Positions 1-8,783 of a stretch of 14,839 nucleotides of DNA are shown piece after piece. How positions within the stretch are numbered: the stretch's first letter is position 1; each line of letters starts with the position of its first letter. A program made the position numbers and the translations under genes. The DNA is from an uncultured Oscillibacter sp. (GTDB lineage: Bacteria > Bacillota > Clostridia > Oscillospirales > Oscillospiraceae): the NCBI GenBank assembly GCA_937884915.1, contig CALAAN010000392.1:1-14839 (forward strand), read 5' to 3'. The notes beneath the pieces are model-generated. The model was not told the origin of the DNA. It made no database searches and saw nothing but the letters and a program-made list of their open reading frames with translations.

Positions 1-3
1 AGC

Positions 4-579
4 ATGGCGAGAGCAGAAGATATCCTCGCCATCGCGCGCAAGGAGATCGGCACGGTGGAACAGCCGGGCAACCGACAGAAGTATGGCAAAGCCTACGGCA
101 CGGACGGCGTGTACTGGTGTATGCAGTTTGTCTGGTGGTGCTTCCAGCAGGCGGACAAGCAGCTCTTTTACGGCGGCGGAAAGACCGCGAGCTGCGGAGA
201 GCTGATGAACTACGCCAAAGCCCACGGTCAGTGGGTTACATCCGGCTATCAGCCGGGCGACGTGCTCATTTATGACTTTCCCAACACGAAGGTCAAGACC
301 GACCATACGGGCATCTGCGAGAGCGTGGACCGCCAGTACGTGACGGCCATCGAGGGCAACACATCGAGCGGCGCGGCGGGCAGTCAGGCCAACGGTGACG
401 GCGTATACCGCAAGAAGCGCGCCAAGTCGCTTGTGCTGGGCGCGTATCGCCCAAGGTACGAGGCAAGTTACCGTGAAATGCTCAAGGTGCGCGCGGGACT
501 GCTCAATCCAACGCTCGACTATTTGGCCGCGTACAAGTACGGCGACGACTTGATCCGCAAGCTCGCCACAATGAAATAA
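4..579 (+). CDS. CHAP-domain peptidoglycan hydrolase (endolysin or virion lysin)
   Basis: 191 residues. The protein reads as a CHAP-type cysteine amidohydrolase/peptidase that would cut bacterial cell-wall peptidoglycan. The likely nucleophile is Cys39 in 'VYWCMQFVWWC', the general base His101 in 'TDHTGICES', and the third polar residue lies in 'AIEGN' (Glu116 to Asn118). There is no signal peptide and no obvious SH3b or LysM wall-binding domain. The last ~40 residues (after 'GAYRPRYE') form a short helical tail of unknown role. The start chosen is the ATG at the extreme left edge; its ribosome binding site would lie outside the window and the frame is open to base 1, so an upstream start cannot be excluded. 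It is followed after 12 nt by the next + strand gene, suggesting co-transcription with virion genes. No holin is visible nearby, so this could be a lysis enzyme or a virion-associated lysin used at entry. Confidence 0.85.
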   Translation: MARAEDILAIARKEIGTVEQPGNRQKYGKAYGTDGVYWCMQFVWWCFQQADKQLFYGGGKTASCGELMNYAKAHGQWVTSGYQPGDVLIYDFPNTKVKTDHTGICESVDRQYVTAIEGNTSSGAAGSQANGDGVYRKKRAKSLVLGAYRPRYEASYREMLKVRAGLLNPTLDYLAAYKYGDDLIRKLATMK

Positions 580-591
580 GAAAGGCGGTAC

Positions 592-3087
592 ATGTGGATG
601 GGCGCATACAACGCTAATACCAACTGGGACAACGAAAAAAAATATCTTAATGATCTTGTGAGTAAGGGCGGCGGTAACGGTGAGTGGGCTAAAAATCAGC
701 TGAAAGAGCTGGACAAGGCTCAAAAACAGTATGGTGGCTCTTCAAGCGGAAGCTCGGGCGGCAGCACAAGCAGACAAACCAGCTCAGGCAGTAATTCTAA
801 CCGTCAGACAAGTGATCGCAGTAACAGCTATACACCGTCTTCTGGCGGAAGTACAAGCCGCCCAAATAGTTCGACCAGCGGCGGAACGACATCCTCTACC
901 CCTACATCGTCTGGAACTTATGGGGCCAGCACGAACTGGGAGAATGAAAAAAACTATTTGAACGGCCTAATCTCAAAGGGCGGCGGTACGGCAGAGTGGG
1001 CCAAAAAGCAGATGGAAGAATTGGCTTCCGCACAGCAGAAATACACCGGTGCGTCAAGCTCTGGCACTGGTGCCCTCTCCGACGCGGAACTGCGCAACCG
1101 CTATTTCCCCGGCGCGGACATTATTCCGTCCAGCGCAGATCTGGCCACAGGAACGACGCGAGCCCCCAACGGCGACATTCTGCCGCTGCACGACTGGTCG
1201 ACCGATACGACCGACTACGGGAACGAAATGCTGAACGCGAAGGATATCTATGAATTCCGCGAGGCGGCGCAGGCGCGCGTGAACAAGGCTAACGCACAGG
1301 GTATCGATATTTACGGGAATGGCACTGCCCGGACAAATGAAGACCTCTATAACGAGTGGCGCAAGAGAAGCGGCTATGATCCAAAACTCAGCAGTTTCAT
1401 GTCCCGCGGCTACGGTCTCAATTCGAGCACAGGTGAAGTCGGCTGGGTGGACAACTTTTATCAAAATGAGGGCTACTATGGCATGGACGGTGAGGGCCAC
1501 TGGGGGTATTACGCCGATCCCGATTTGACACAGAAGCTGGAAAACGGCACATGGGATGACTATGCCTCGAGCGATGGCGGCTATGTGCGCATGGACGACC
1601 GCGGCACGCCCGATATGACGCAGCGCGATATGTCCCGCGCCGGTCAGACCGTCATTCTCACTTCGCCTAAAGGCACGTTCAGATGTACTTATAACGAAAA
1701 CGGCTACATGACCGGCTGGGCCCGAACCTCCACCAGATACACCCCCGGTCTTATCCCCGCCAAGGCGGATAATGATGCGGGTGTGAGCAGCGAAGAACTG
1801 ATGAACTTGCAGTTTGGTCATAGTTACACCGGTCCCGGGTCTACGATCAAGGACAAGGACATTACCCCCGCATCTCGGTCGGACTATGAAAAAGTCATGG
1901 CATCGCGTGGCCAAAGCAGTGTTGGCGGCAGCGAGGGCATGGGCGGAAATCTGCCGGATGCAAGCGGCGCGAACAGCGATCTTTCCGGCTTGCTGTCCGA
2001 TGCGCTCTATGGCAGTGCAGGCGGAAGCTCTTCTGGGAGCGGTTCTTCCGGCGGAAGCTACTCCGGCGGCAGCTCTGGCGGCGGATATGATCTGACGGAA
2101 TGGATTAAGAAGCAGTACGAAAGTGCACTTGAGAGCGAGCTTGCAGGGCTGAAAGAGGCCTATGAGAAAAACACCGCAAGCCTCGACGACGAAGAATCCC
2201 GTCTGAGCGGCATCTATGATCCGCAGCGCAACCGCATTGCCGCGCAGAATGCCCTTGCTAAAAGAGCATGGGACGAGCGCGCGGCTGCAAACGGCCTTTC
2301 GTCCGGCGCAAACGGTCAGGCAGAGCTTGCCCGCTCGAGCGCGATGCAGCGCGATTTGGCAAGCATCGGCGAGGAAGAATCCAATGCCCGCGCGGATATC
2401 TCGCTTCGCAAAAAGGAGCTGACTATCACATACACAAACGCTATTGCAGAGGCAAAAGCGAACGGGCAGTACGAGCTTGCCAAGGCCCTTTATAACGAAC
2501 TGATCCGCGTGCAGGGCCTTGAGCGCGAAGACCAGATCCGCGAGAGCGAAAACGCGCTCCAGCAGGCGCAGGCTCAGATGGAATACGAGCTCGCGCTCAA
2601 GCAGATGGAGGCGGACAATACCGCGTCGTCTCAGACGACGGCAAAGCCCAGCCTGACGGCCTCGCAGGCGTACACAGCCTATAAAAACGGCATCCGCACG
2701 GACGAGGTCATGACGGCGATGCAGTATTATTACGGCATCGGCGGCAGCTCTTCCGGCGGCTCGGGCGGTACGTTCGGCACGTCTGGCGGCACATATAGCG
2801 GAGGTACGTCTGGGAAGACTGGAACGACGACCTCGCCCACCAGCAAGACGACAAACACCAACAAGGTCGGCTATGACAATGGCGGTCTGACGAGCGCGCA
2901 GATCAAAAAATTGCAGCAGGATTTGAACAAGTATCTGCCTGCGGGGCAGAAAATCGCTGTGGATGGCTATTGGGGCCCTGCGACCAAGGCAGCGGCTGGC
3001 GGTGCAACGGCGAAGGACTATTATTACGCATGGCTGAACCAGCAGCAGAAAAACAGTGGGCTGGTCAACAGGCAGGAAAGAATGTGA
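592..3087 (+). CDS. Putative virion protein: repeated N-terminal motif, coiled coil, peptidoglycan-binding-like C terminus
   Basis: 831 residues; no named family recognised over most of its length. Residues 8-49 and 112-153 are two copies of a ~42-residue motif (NW-x-NEK-x-YLN ... SKGGG ... EWAK-x-Q), joined by a Ser/Gly/Thr/Asn-rich linker (about 50-110). The middle (about 160-430) is Gly/Tyr/Asp-rich and resembles nothing I can name. Residues about 465-500 are another Gly/Ser linker. About 505-675 is charged, Glu/Ala/Gln-rich and strongly helical, probably coiled coil. After another Gly/Ser/Thr linker, about 764-805 looks like a PG_binding_1 domain ('LQQDLNKYLP ... VDGYWGPATKAA'). The start has the upstream site AAAGGCGG; a second in-frame ATG lies two codons later. 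Placement between a cell-wall hydrolase and a giant virion-like protein suggests a tail or ejection component that binds peptidoglycan. This role is inference. Confidence 0.8.
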   Translation: MWMGAYNANTNWDNEKKYLNDLVSKGGGNGEWAKNQLKELDKAQKQYGGSSSGSSGGSTSRQTSSGSNSNRQTSDRSNSYTPSSGGSTSRPNSSTSGGTTSSTPTSSGTYGASTNWENEKNYLNGLISKGGGTAEWAKKQMEELASAQQKYTGASSSGTGALSDAELRNRYFPGADIIPSSADLATGTTRAPNGDILPLHDWSTDTTDYGNEMLNAKDIYEFREAAQARVNKANAQGIDIYGNGTARTNEDLYNEWRKRSGYDPKLSSFMSRGYGLNSSTGEVGWVDNFYQNEGYYGMDGEGHWGYYADPDLTQKLENGTWDDYASSDGGYVRMDDRGTPDMTQRDMSRAGQTVILTSPKGTFRCTYNENGYMTGWARTSTRYTPGLIPAKADNDAGVSSEELMNLQFGHSYTGPGSTIKDKDITPASRSDYEKVMASRGQSSVGGSEGMGGNLPDASGANSDLSGLLSDALYGSAGGSSSGSGSSGGSYSGGSSGGGYDLTEWIKKQYESALESELAGLKEAYEKNTASLDDEESRLSGIYDPQRNRIAAQNALAKRAWDERAAANGLSSGANGQAELARSSAMQRDLASIGEEESNARADISLRKKELTITYTNAIAEAKANGQYELAKALYNELIRVQGLEREDQIRESENALQQAQAQMEYELALKQMEADNTASSQTTAKPSLTASQAYTAYKNGIRTDEVMTAMQYYYGIGGSSSGGSGGTFGTSGGTYSGGTSGKTGTTTSPTSKTTNTNKVGYDNGGLTSAQIKKLQQDLNKYLPAGQKIAVDGYWGPATKAAAGGATAKDYYYAWLNQQQKNSGLVNRQERM
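613..738 (+). repeat. Copy 1 of a 42-residue coding repeat
   Basis: First copy of the motif NTNW-D-NEKKYLN ... SKGGG ... EWAKNQ ... KQYGG in the 831-residue protein. It is clearly related at protein level to the copy at 925-1050. The coding DNA is richer in A and T than the rest of the gene and includes an 8-A run (635-642). Confidence 0.75.
925..1050 (+). repeat. Copy 2 of a 42-residue coding repeat
   Basis: Second copy (STNW-E-NEKNYLN ... SKGGG ... EWAKKQ ... QKYTG), separated from copy 1 by about 62 low-complexity residues. It carries a 7-A run (947-953) at the position equivalent to the 8-A run of copy 1. Confidence 0.75.
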
Positions 3088-3098
3088 GGTGACGGCGC

Positions 3099-6000
3099 AT
3101 GGCGGTAAATCCGGTACTGCGTCAGTTGGTCGCAGATGGTAAGGCTACAAAGAACGCGCAGAGCGGCACACAGACAAAGATGACGGCGGCGAAAGCCGCC
3201 GCCCAATCCACGCCTATGCGTCGCTCGCTGAGCAATCAGCAGAAACCGACGTCTGGCGCGCAGAAAACCGACACGCTGACCTCTGCCATCATCTCGACGA
3301 ATCAGAAGGCCGCACAGAAGAACAACACCATCGCCGAGCGCGGCAGCAGGCACTATACCAACCGCGCCAACCAGCAGCGGCGTGCACAGGCACAGGTGGT
3401 GGCGAACCAGATCAAGAAAAACAATGCCAAGAGGGCAAATAAATACTCTCTCGGCAAGGGCGTTGCGGGCGCGGTGGCAAAGGGTGTCAATCAGGCAGCA
3501 CAGGGTGTTGCCAGCACGCTTGCAATGGCCGAAGATGTGCTGCTGTCGCCGTTCGAGCTGTTTTCCGGTCAGAAACTCGGAGATCTGTCCGACACTGCCC
3601 CGCTCAATAAGCTGTCGCAGAGAATCAAGAATGAGGGGCAGGAAACACAGAAGAAATATGCCGACAACGTCGCAAAGGGCGGCAAGGCGGCGGAACTGCT
3701 GGACAAGTACGGTGCCGCGACGGTCGCGGCAGTGCCGCAGGCGGTCATGGCCTACCTGACGGCGGGCGCATCCGCAGGCGCAAGCACGGCGGGGCTCGGC
3801 GCGCAGGCGGCGGCGGAAATGACCCCCAGCATGGCAGGCACGATCCAACACGGCGTGATGGCGATGGCGAAGGACCCGAACTACTGGACGGCGTTTTCTC
3901 AGGTCGTCGGACAGAGCTATGACGAGGCAATGGACGACATGGCGAAGACCGGCACGGAAAACAACAAAGCCCGCACGAAGGCGGCACTCTACGCGATGGG
4001 CAACGGCCTTTTGAATGCGGCGGTCGAGGTCGGAGGCGGTATTCAAAAGCTGCCGGAAGAGCTGAAGCATGGCGCGAACGCGTGGAAAGCATGGGTCGAT
4101 TCCGCCGTGGACGAGGGCAAGGAAGAAGTGGTGCAGGGTGTTATTGAACGCGCCTTGCAGAACGGTGTGTACCACAAGGGCAACAAGCTTGCTTCCCTTT
4201 CGGACAGCGACGCCATTCTGAACCCGCGCACGGCGGCAGAGGAATTTGCAGGCGGCGCGGTCGTCGGCGGTGTGCTCGGCGGCGGTCAAATCGGCGTAAA
4301 TGCGATGCTGAACGCCATGAACGGACGCGGCAAGGCGGCAGAAACGCCGGTCGTTGACGCAGGAGCGCGTCAAGCGGTGAACAAGGGTAATTTCACACCC
4401 GCGCAGGAAAACGCCGCAGAGGGCGCACAGAGGGCATCTGCGGCAAATGAACGCGGGGGCAATTTCTTTGAAAACAAAGAAGCGCCCTCGCCTGCATCAG
4501 ACGGGACTTCTGCCCTTTCGGGTGACCTCGACCACGTAGCAAGCGGAGACGCTTCAACGGATACGGTGCAGGCACCGGTATCTCTTGACCCCACTGTAAC
4601 ACAGGGGCACAGCGGTGTCAAGGGAGAGGATATGCAGCGCGGCGGGAATTATGCGCCGGAGAGCCACATCGACAACCGCACGGCGGAAAGCGTTGCCCCG
4701 CGCAGCGTGAACGCCTTTTCGTTCGACCATCCGGAATTGCGCGGCTATTATGTCGAGGCGGCGGAGCAGATCGCGGGCATTGCCGACCTCTCCCGCCAGT
4801 ACGGGCAGCAGATGGGCGCACGCGAACGCACGGCGAACGGCTATAAGCGCACGAGCAACATCTATGAGACCCCTGCCCTGCGCGCGGCGATGAACGAGGG
4901 ATTGACACGCAGCCAGATCATTGACGCCGCCGACCGGCTCATCAAGGACCACGGACAGGAGAACGTGAAAGCGGCAAAGACGCTCGAGCTTATCCTCGAC
5001 GACATGCTGACAAACGGCTATACCAACGTGGCCGGTGAGCAGGTCGGCCCGAACGCGGCATATCTTGCCGCCAAGGCGCAGATCGACGGCGCGCAGCCGG
5101 TACGGGCGCGGCAGGCGGAAGAGCTTCCCATCTGGGATATGGACGTGCCGGATGATCTTCCCGGCAGCATCGGCGCGGCACGAGCGGGCTATCAGGCCCC
5201 GGACGTGGAGCCGGTGGAGCGCACGAGCCGTCTTGCCGACAGCGCGGCGCGCTATTCGGACGCAGAGAGCGAGGCGACGGCGCGCAGCCGCGAGGATTAC
5301 GACGCGCTGTTCCGCTACCGCGCGCAGAGCGAGGCGGAGAGCCTTGCCAAGGCGGACGACCTTGTGTACATCGAGCGGGACGGCAAACGGCAGTTCTTAA
5401 AGGACGCTGACCCCGCCGCCTATGAAGAGCTGACGCAGTATCTTGAATACGCCCCGGCGTGGAACGCGCAGATGGTCGACGCGGCGATGCAGATCAAGGA
5501 CGAGCTGCAGGGGCGCAGTATCGCTATGGAGATCACCGAAGACGAGTATACGCGCTGGCTGGCCATCATGCGCGAGCACGCGACGGAAACAGGCCGCGGC
5601 ACGCAGGCATGGGCAAAATACAGCCGAGCGGGCAACGAGGGCGGACAGTCGAGCGAACTGTCGGCGTGGGAAAATCTGCAAAAGAGCGACCTTTCCGACG
5701 CGGACCGCGCCGAGCGGTTCCGCAGCATCCTCATGTATGACAAGAGCATCGAGCAGGCGGAGACGCCCGAGGCGATGCGCGATATCATCCTCAATATCGC
5801 AGAGGAGCGCGGCACGCTGAACGGGATCACCGGACGGCAGAGCGCGATGCTGCGCAAGGCGGCGGAATCGGCGCTCGGCAGCATGGACTTTGCCCAGCTC
5901 AAGCAGTTCGCCTATGAATCCAGCGCGGCGCTGTCAACCGACGCACAGAGCGCCAACATGGGCCAGAAGCTCAAAACGGTGCAGGTGCTCAATATGCTGT

Positions 6001-8111
6001 CGAACCCCAAGACGGCGGCAAAGAACATCGCGGGCAACACGACGTTCTACGCGCTCGACGCGATGAGTATGCGCGGGGCGGCGGTTCTCGATATGGCGCT
6101 CTCCAAGCTGACGGGCACGCGCAGCGTCGCCTTTGAAAGGTCGGCCATGAGCAGCGAAAGCCGCACCGCCATTATGAAGGCGATCCGCATGTCTGCGGCG
6201 GAGATCACGCTTGACGTGGACATGGGCGCGAGCGGGCGCTATGAGCAAACCGGCAACCGCACATTCAAGGCGAGCGGCAGCTTCATTGACCGCGTGCTGT
6301 CCGCCTGCGAGCGGAACATGGGGTATCTGCTGACGACCTCGGACGAGGCCTACAAGGGCGCGGCGCGCAGCACGCAGCGCGGCACGCAGGAGCTTATCGA
6401 AAGCGGCAAGATCCAGAACGCGCCCAAGGATTACGCCGCGTCTCAGGCGGATGCGCTGGCAAAATACCGCACGTTCCAGAATGACAGCCGCATAGCAGAC
6501 GCGATCCAGTCGGTGCATGACCTCCTAAATATGCTTGCCGGTGTGGGAGACAGCGGGAGAAAAACCAAACGAGGACATACGATCCACAGCTTCGGCGCGG
6601 GCGACATTATTGCGCCGTTTACGCGCGTAGCGGGCAACCTTGCGAGCGTGGGGCTTGATTACAGCCCCGTGAATGCAGTGAAAGGCACGGTCGAGATTGT
6701 GAGCGCCGTCGCCGACGCGGCGAAAAACGGCGCGAATCCCACCAAGCAGGCGAAGGCCGTGAGCGACTTCGCGCGCGGCATGACCGGCACGGCCATCGCC
6801 TACGGCTTTATGCAGCTGGCGAAGATGGGCCTTTTGAAACGCGCAGACGACGAGGACGACAAGGACGTCGCTGCGCTGAACCAGAGCGAGGGCCTAACCG
6901 GTGCGCAGATCAATATCACCGCCGCCAAGCGCTGGCTGGACGGCGACGAAACCGGCGTGTGGCGGGACGGCGACACGCTGGTCGACCTGAGCAACTTAGA
7001 ACCGCTGAACTTCATGGTCAGCCTCGGCGCAGAAATGGCAGATAACGGTAATGACAGCTTCCTTTCCACGTTTGTAAATCCTCAGAGCTACACAGATACC
7101 GCAGATAGCTTCGTCAAGGCGGCGGCAGACCTCCCCGTGATGCAGACTATCGGCAACTTAGGTAAGGATATTTTGGTCTATAAAAAAGACTGGAAAGAGG
7201 CATTGCCGGAAGCAGTGGGCAAGACCGTGATCTCGTCCATCACGCCGAACGTGCTGGCGGCCATCGCCAAGGGCATTGACGACAAGCAGCGCAACGTATA
7301 CGCGGGCGACGGCACAACGGACGTGCTCATTGACACGCTGAAAAGCCGCATCCCGAAGGTGCGCGAAACGCTTCCGACCACGGTGAACACGCTGGGCGAG
7401 GAAAAGGACAACCCCGGAAGCCTTTCCAAGCGGCTGACGAATGCCCTTATCAACCCCATCGGCGTGAACAAGTACACGCAGAGCGAGGTATCGCAGGAAA
7501 TGGAGCGCGTGCGCGGCGCGACGGGCGAAACGAGATTCTACCCCACGACGCGCAAGCCCGATTCGCTCAGCTATAAGGATTCCGACGGCAAGGAGCACAC
7601 CGTCGTGCTCGACTACGGCCAGAAGCAGGCTTTCCAGAAGGTGTGCGCGACTGGGCAGATGGCCTATACTGCCGCCATGATGAAAACCAGCATCTATAAA
7701 GCGGCAGGCGACACGACCAAGGCTGATCTGCTCAACTGCTGCTACCGCTATAGCTATGAAGCGGCCAAGGCGGAAGTGCTGGGCGACGGGGCGGTCGACA
7801 AGTGGGTGCTGCATGCGAGGAACGCCAAGAGCGAGCTCGGCATGAGCACGGCGGACTATCTCGCAAGCCTTGAAAAATATGGCTCCGACGTGATGAGCGG
7901 CACGGGCTTTGAGAAGACAAAGCGGATGCTCGATGCCGGCCTTTCGCTCGACGATTGGGCGAAGATGCGCGGGAACGTGGACGCCGACAAAAACGGCAGC
8001 GTGAAGAAGGTCGAGCTGACGGACTACATCGAAGCGCACTTCCCGAAGGAGCAGTGGCGCGCGCTGTTTGATGCCTACAAGGGCGGGCAGAACTGGAAGA
8101 ATCCATATTGA
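3099..8111 (+). CDS. Giant putative internal virion / DNA-ejection protein (large polyvalent type) with C-terminal EF-hand
   Basis: 1,670 residues. Residues 1-110 are basic and rich in Ala/Gln/Thr/Asn. Hydrophobic Ala/Gly segments occur near 205-235 ('AVPQAVMAYLTAGASAGAS') and 381-405 ('GGAVVGGVLGGGQ'). A disordered linker covers about 425-530. A helical module at about 605-665 ('GLTRSQIIDAADRLI ... ILDDMLTNGYT') matches a domain type I associate with large polyvalent phage proteins. Further modules of that type are 'NMLSNPKTAAKNIAGN' (965-980) and 'PFTRVAGNLASVGLDYSP' (from 1173). The C terminus has a textbook EF-hand loop, DADKNGSVKKVE at 1628-1639. The upstream site GAGGTGA favours this ATG, 11 nt after the previous stop. 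Size, position at the end of the late operon and membrane-like segments fit a protein ejected with DNA, but no enzymatic motif is evident; a tape-measure-like role is an alternative. Confidence 0.8.
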   Translation: MAVNPVLRQLVADGKATKNAQSGTQTKMTAAKAAAQSTPMRRSLSNQQKPTSGAQKTDTLTSAIISTNQKAAQKNNTIAERGSRHYTNRANQQRRAQAQVVANQIKKNNAKRANKYSLGKGVAGAVAKGVNQAAQGVASTLAMAEDVLLSPFELFSGQKLGDLSDTAPLNKLSQRIKNEGQETQKKYADNVAKGGKAAELLDKYGAATVAAVPQAVMAYLTAGASAGASTAGLGAQAAAEMTPSMAGTIQHGVMAMAKDPNYWTAFSQVVGQSYDEAMDDMAKTGTENNKARTKAALYAMGNGLLNAAVEVGGGIQKLPEELKHGANAWKAWVDSAVDEGKEEVVQGVIERALQNGVYHKGNKLASLSDSDAILNPRTAAEEFAGGAVVGGVLGGGQIGVNAMLNAMNGRGKAAETPVVDAGARQAVNKGNFTPAQENAAEGAQRASAANERGGNFFENKEAPSPASDGTSALSGDLDHVASGDASTDTVQAPVSLDPTVTQGHSGVKGEDMQRGGNYAPESHIDNRTAESVAPRSVNAFSFDHPELRGYYVEAAEQIAGIADLSRQYGQQMGARERTANGYKRTSNIYETPALRAAMNEGLTRSQIIDAADRLIKDHGQENVKAAKTLELILDDMLTNGYTNVAGEQVGPNAAYLAAKAQIDGAQPVRARQAEELPIWDMDVPDDLPGSIGAARAGYQAPDVEPVERTSRLADSAARYSDAESEATARSREDYDALFRYRAQSEAESLAKADDLVYIERDGKRQFLKDADPAAYEELTQYLEYAPAWNAQMVDAAMQIKDELQGRSIAMEITEDEYTRWLAIMREHATETGRGTQAWAKYSRAGNEGGQSSELSAWENLQKSDLSDADRAERFRSILMYDKSIEQAETPEAMRDIILNIAEERGTLNGITGRQSAMLRKAAESALGSMDFAQLKQFAYESSAALSTDAQSANMGQKLKTVQVLNMLSNPKTAAKNIAGNTTFYALDAMSMRGAAVLDMALSKLTGTRSVAFERSAMSSESRTAIMKAIRMSAAEITLDVDMGASGRYEQTGNRTFKASGSFIDRVLSACERNMGYLLTTSDEAYKGAARSTQRGTQELIESGKIQNAPKDYAASQADALAKYRTFQNDSRIADAIQSVHDLLNMLAGVGDSGRKTKRGHTIHSFGAGDIIAPFTRVAGNLASVGLDYSPVNAVKGTVEIVSAVADAAKNGANPTKQAKAVSDFARGMTGTAIAYGFMQLAKMGLLKRADDEDDKDVAALNQSEGLTGAQINITAAKRWLDGDETGVWRDGDTLVDLSNLEPLNFMVSLGAEMADNGNDSFLSTFVNPQSYTDTADSFVKAAADLPVMQTIGNLGKDILVYKKDWKEALPEAVGKTVISSITPNVLAAIAKGIDDKQRNVYAGDGTTDVLIDTLKSRIPKVRETLPTTVNTLGEEKDNPGSLSKRLTNALINPIGVNKYTQSEVSQEMERVRGATGETRFYPTTRKPDSLSYKDSDGKEHTVVLDYGQKQAFQKVCATGQMAYTAAMMKTSIYKAAGDTTKADLLNCCYRYSYEAAKAEVLGDGAVDKWVLHARNAKSELGMSTADYLASLEKYGSDVMSGTGFEKTKRMLDAGLSLDDWAKMRGNVDADKNGSVKKVELTDYIEAHFPKEQWRALFDAYKGGQNWKNPY
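7980..8015 (+). other. EF-hand calcium-binding loop codons
   Basis: The twelve codons encode DADKNGSVKKVE, with Asp at 1 and 3, Asn at 5, Gly at 6, Val at 8 and Glu at 12. This is the canonical EF-hand spacing. It is followed by an amphipathic helix ('LTDYIEAHFP') and lies about 30 residues before the stop. Only one loop is seen, as in dockerin-like half-sites or single EF-hands in phage virion proteins. Confidence 0.75.
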
Positions 8112-8116
8112 CGCAA

Positions 8117-8142
8117 AGAGGCAGGGCAAATGCCCTGCCTCT
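8117..8142. terminator. Bidirectional intrinsic terminator between convergent operons
   Basis: A perfect 12-bp inverted repeat (AGAGGCAGGGCA / TGCCCTGCCTCT) with only AA between the arms, which effectively gives an 11-bp stem with a 4-nt loop. It lies 6 nt after the + strand stop and 4 nt after the - strand stop. The flanking T-rich stretches are short (CCTTTAT on the + side, TTTGCG on the - side), so termination strength is uncertain. The position between two converging operons makes dual use very likely. Confidence 0.8.
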
Positions 8143-8145
8143 CCT

Positions 8146-8622
8146 TTATCCCATTTTGAGCTTTCTCTTCACCCACGCCCACAGGTTGCGGAACGGGTGG
8201 TTCTTCGCACGCCACTCTTCAAGCGCGGCGGTCTTGTATTTCTCAACCATCGCATCGTATTCCCGCTTATGGTATTCCGCAAACGCGGTCTGCTGCGCCG
8301 CAGCTGCATTTGCCCTCCCAAGCGCCGCCTCAGCGTCAGCGAGCTTGTTTCTCAGCGCATCCGCGTCCGCTTTCAGGTTCGCGATCTCGTTCGCCTTGTT
8401 GATGGCCTCGCCGTTCATTTGGCTGATCTGCTCGGTCAACGCGGTGTTCTTTCGCTGCATTTCCGCCTTTAAGTTTGCATACTCGACAAGCAAATCATTC
8501 TTCTCGTCAATGCAGTTCTTCAGCTCGACGACTTCCGCTTCAAGCGCTGTGGATTTCTCCTGCGCCTCCTCCACCATCTTCGCCATCTGCTCTTTGGTGT
8601 ACTTCTTGATGTTGATGCTCAT
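8146..8622 (-). CDS. Coiled-coil protein with basic C terminus, last gene of the leftward operon
   Basis: 158 residues, function not recognised. Residues about 8-125 are almost uninterrupted heptad-like helix rich in Glu, Ala, Lys and Asn ('EAEVVELKN', 'EIANLKADADALRNKLADAE'), indicating a coiled-coil oligomer. The last ~18 residues ('HPFRNLWAWVKRKLKMG') are aromatic and strongly basic, as in amphipathic membrane-surface or nucleic-acid-binding tails. No full transmembrane helix or signal peptide is visible. The start overlaps the upstream stop by ATGA, and its ribosome binding site (AAAGGAG) lies inside the upstream gene, so it is probably translationally coupled. It sits next to the convergent terminator. 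Confidence 0.75.
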   Translation of the reverse strand: MSINIKKYTKEQMAKMVEEAQEKSTALEAEVVELKNCIDEKNDLLVEYANLKAEMQRKNTALTEQISQMNGEAINKANEIANLKADADALRNKLADAEAALGRANAAAAQQTAFAEYHKREYDAMVEKYKTAALEEWRAKNHPFRNLWAWVKRKLKMG

Positions 8623-8783
8623 AACTTGTCTCCTTTCATTCGCAGCTGTTCTTCCCGCCCTCTGTCGCTCGTGATGCTCACGACCTTGCAGTCGCCGTAT
8701 CGCTCGATGTCCATTGCGATACGCTCCTTGATGCCCTGCGCATCGGCGGCGGGGACGTTGGCTTTAATTGTGATCGTTAGCAT
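8619..8783 (-). CDS. Small conserved phage protein (54 aa)
   Basis: 54 residues beginning MLTITIKANVP. A longer reading frame exists upstream, but the site GAGGAGG five bases before this ATG decides the start. The pattern (beta strand 'LTITIKA', an Ala/Asp loop, helix 'GIKERIAMDIERYGD', strand 'CKVVSITSD') suggests a small alpha/beta fold. I recognise similar short proteins from Clostridia phage early regions but know no function. It overlaps the upstream zinc-type gene by 20 nt and the downstream coiled-coil gene by 4 nt. Confidence 0.7.
   Translation of the reverse strand: MLTITIKANVPAADAQGIKERIAMDIERYGDCKVVSITSDRGREEQLRMKGDKL

Noticed and set aside
1054..1914. A 286-codon - strand frame inside the 831-residue gene
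   Set aside because: Antisense to continuous coding sequence, no supporting motif, and transcription here is rightward.
3024..4373. A 449-codon - strand frame opposite the giant gene
   Set aside because: Arg/Cys/His-rich composition typical of an antisense shadow in GC-rich DNA; no recognisable domain and no ribosome binding site context comparable to real genes.
7158..8129. A 323-codon - strand frame opposite the 3' end of the giant gene, crossing the terminator
   Set aside because: It runs antisense through a region encoding clear protein features, including the EF-hand, and starts beyond the hairpin terminator; composition looks like a shadow.
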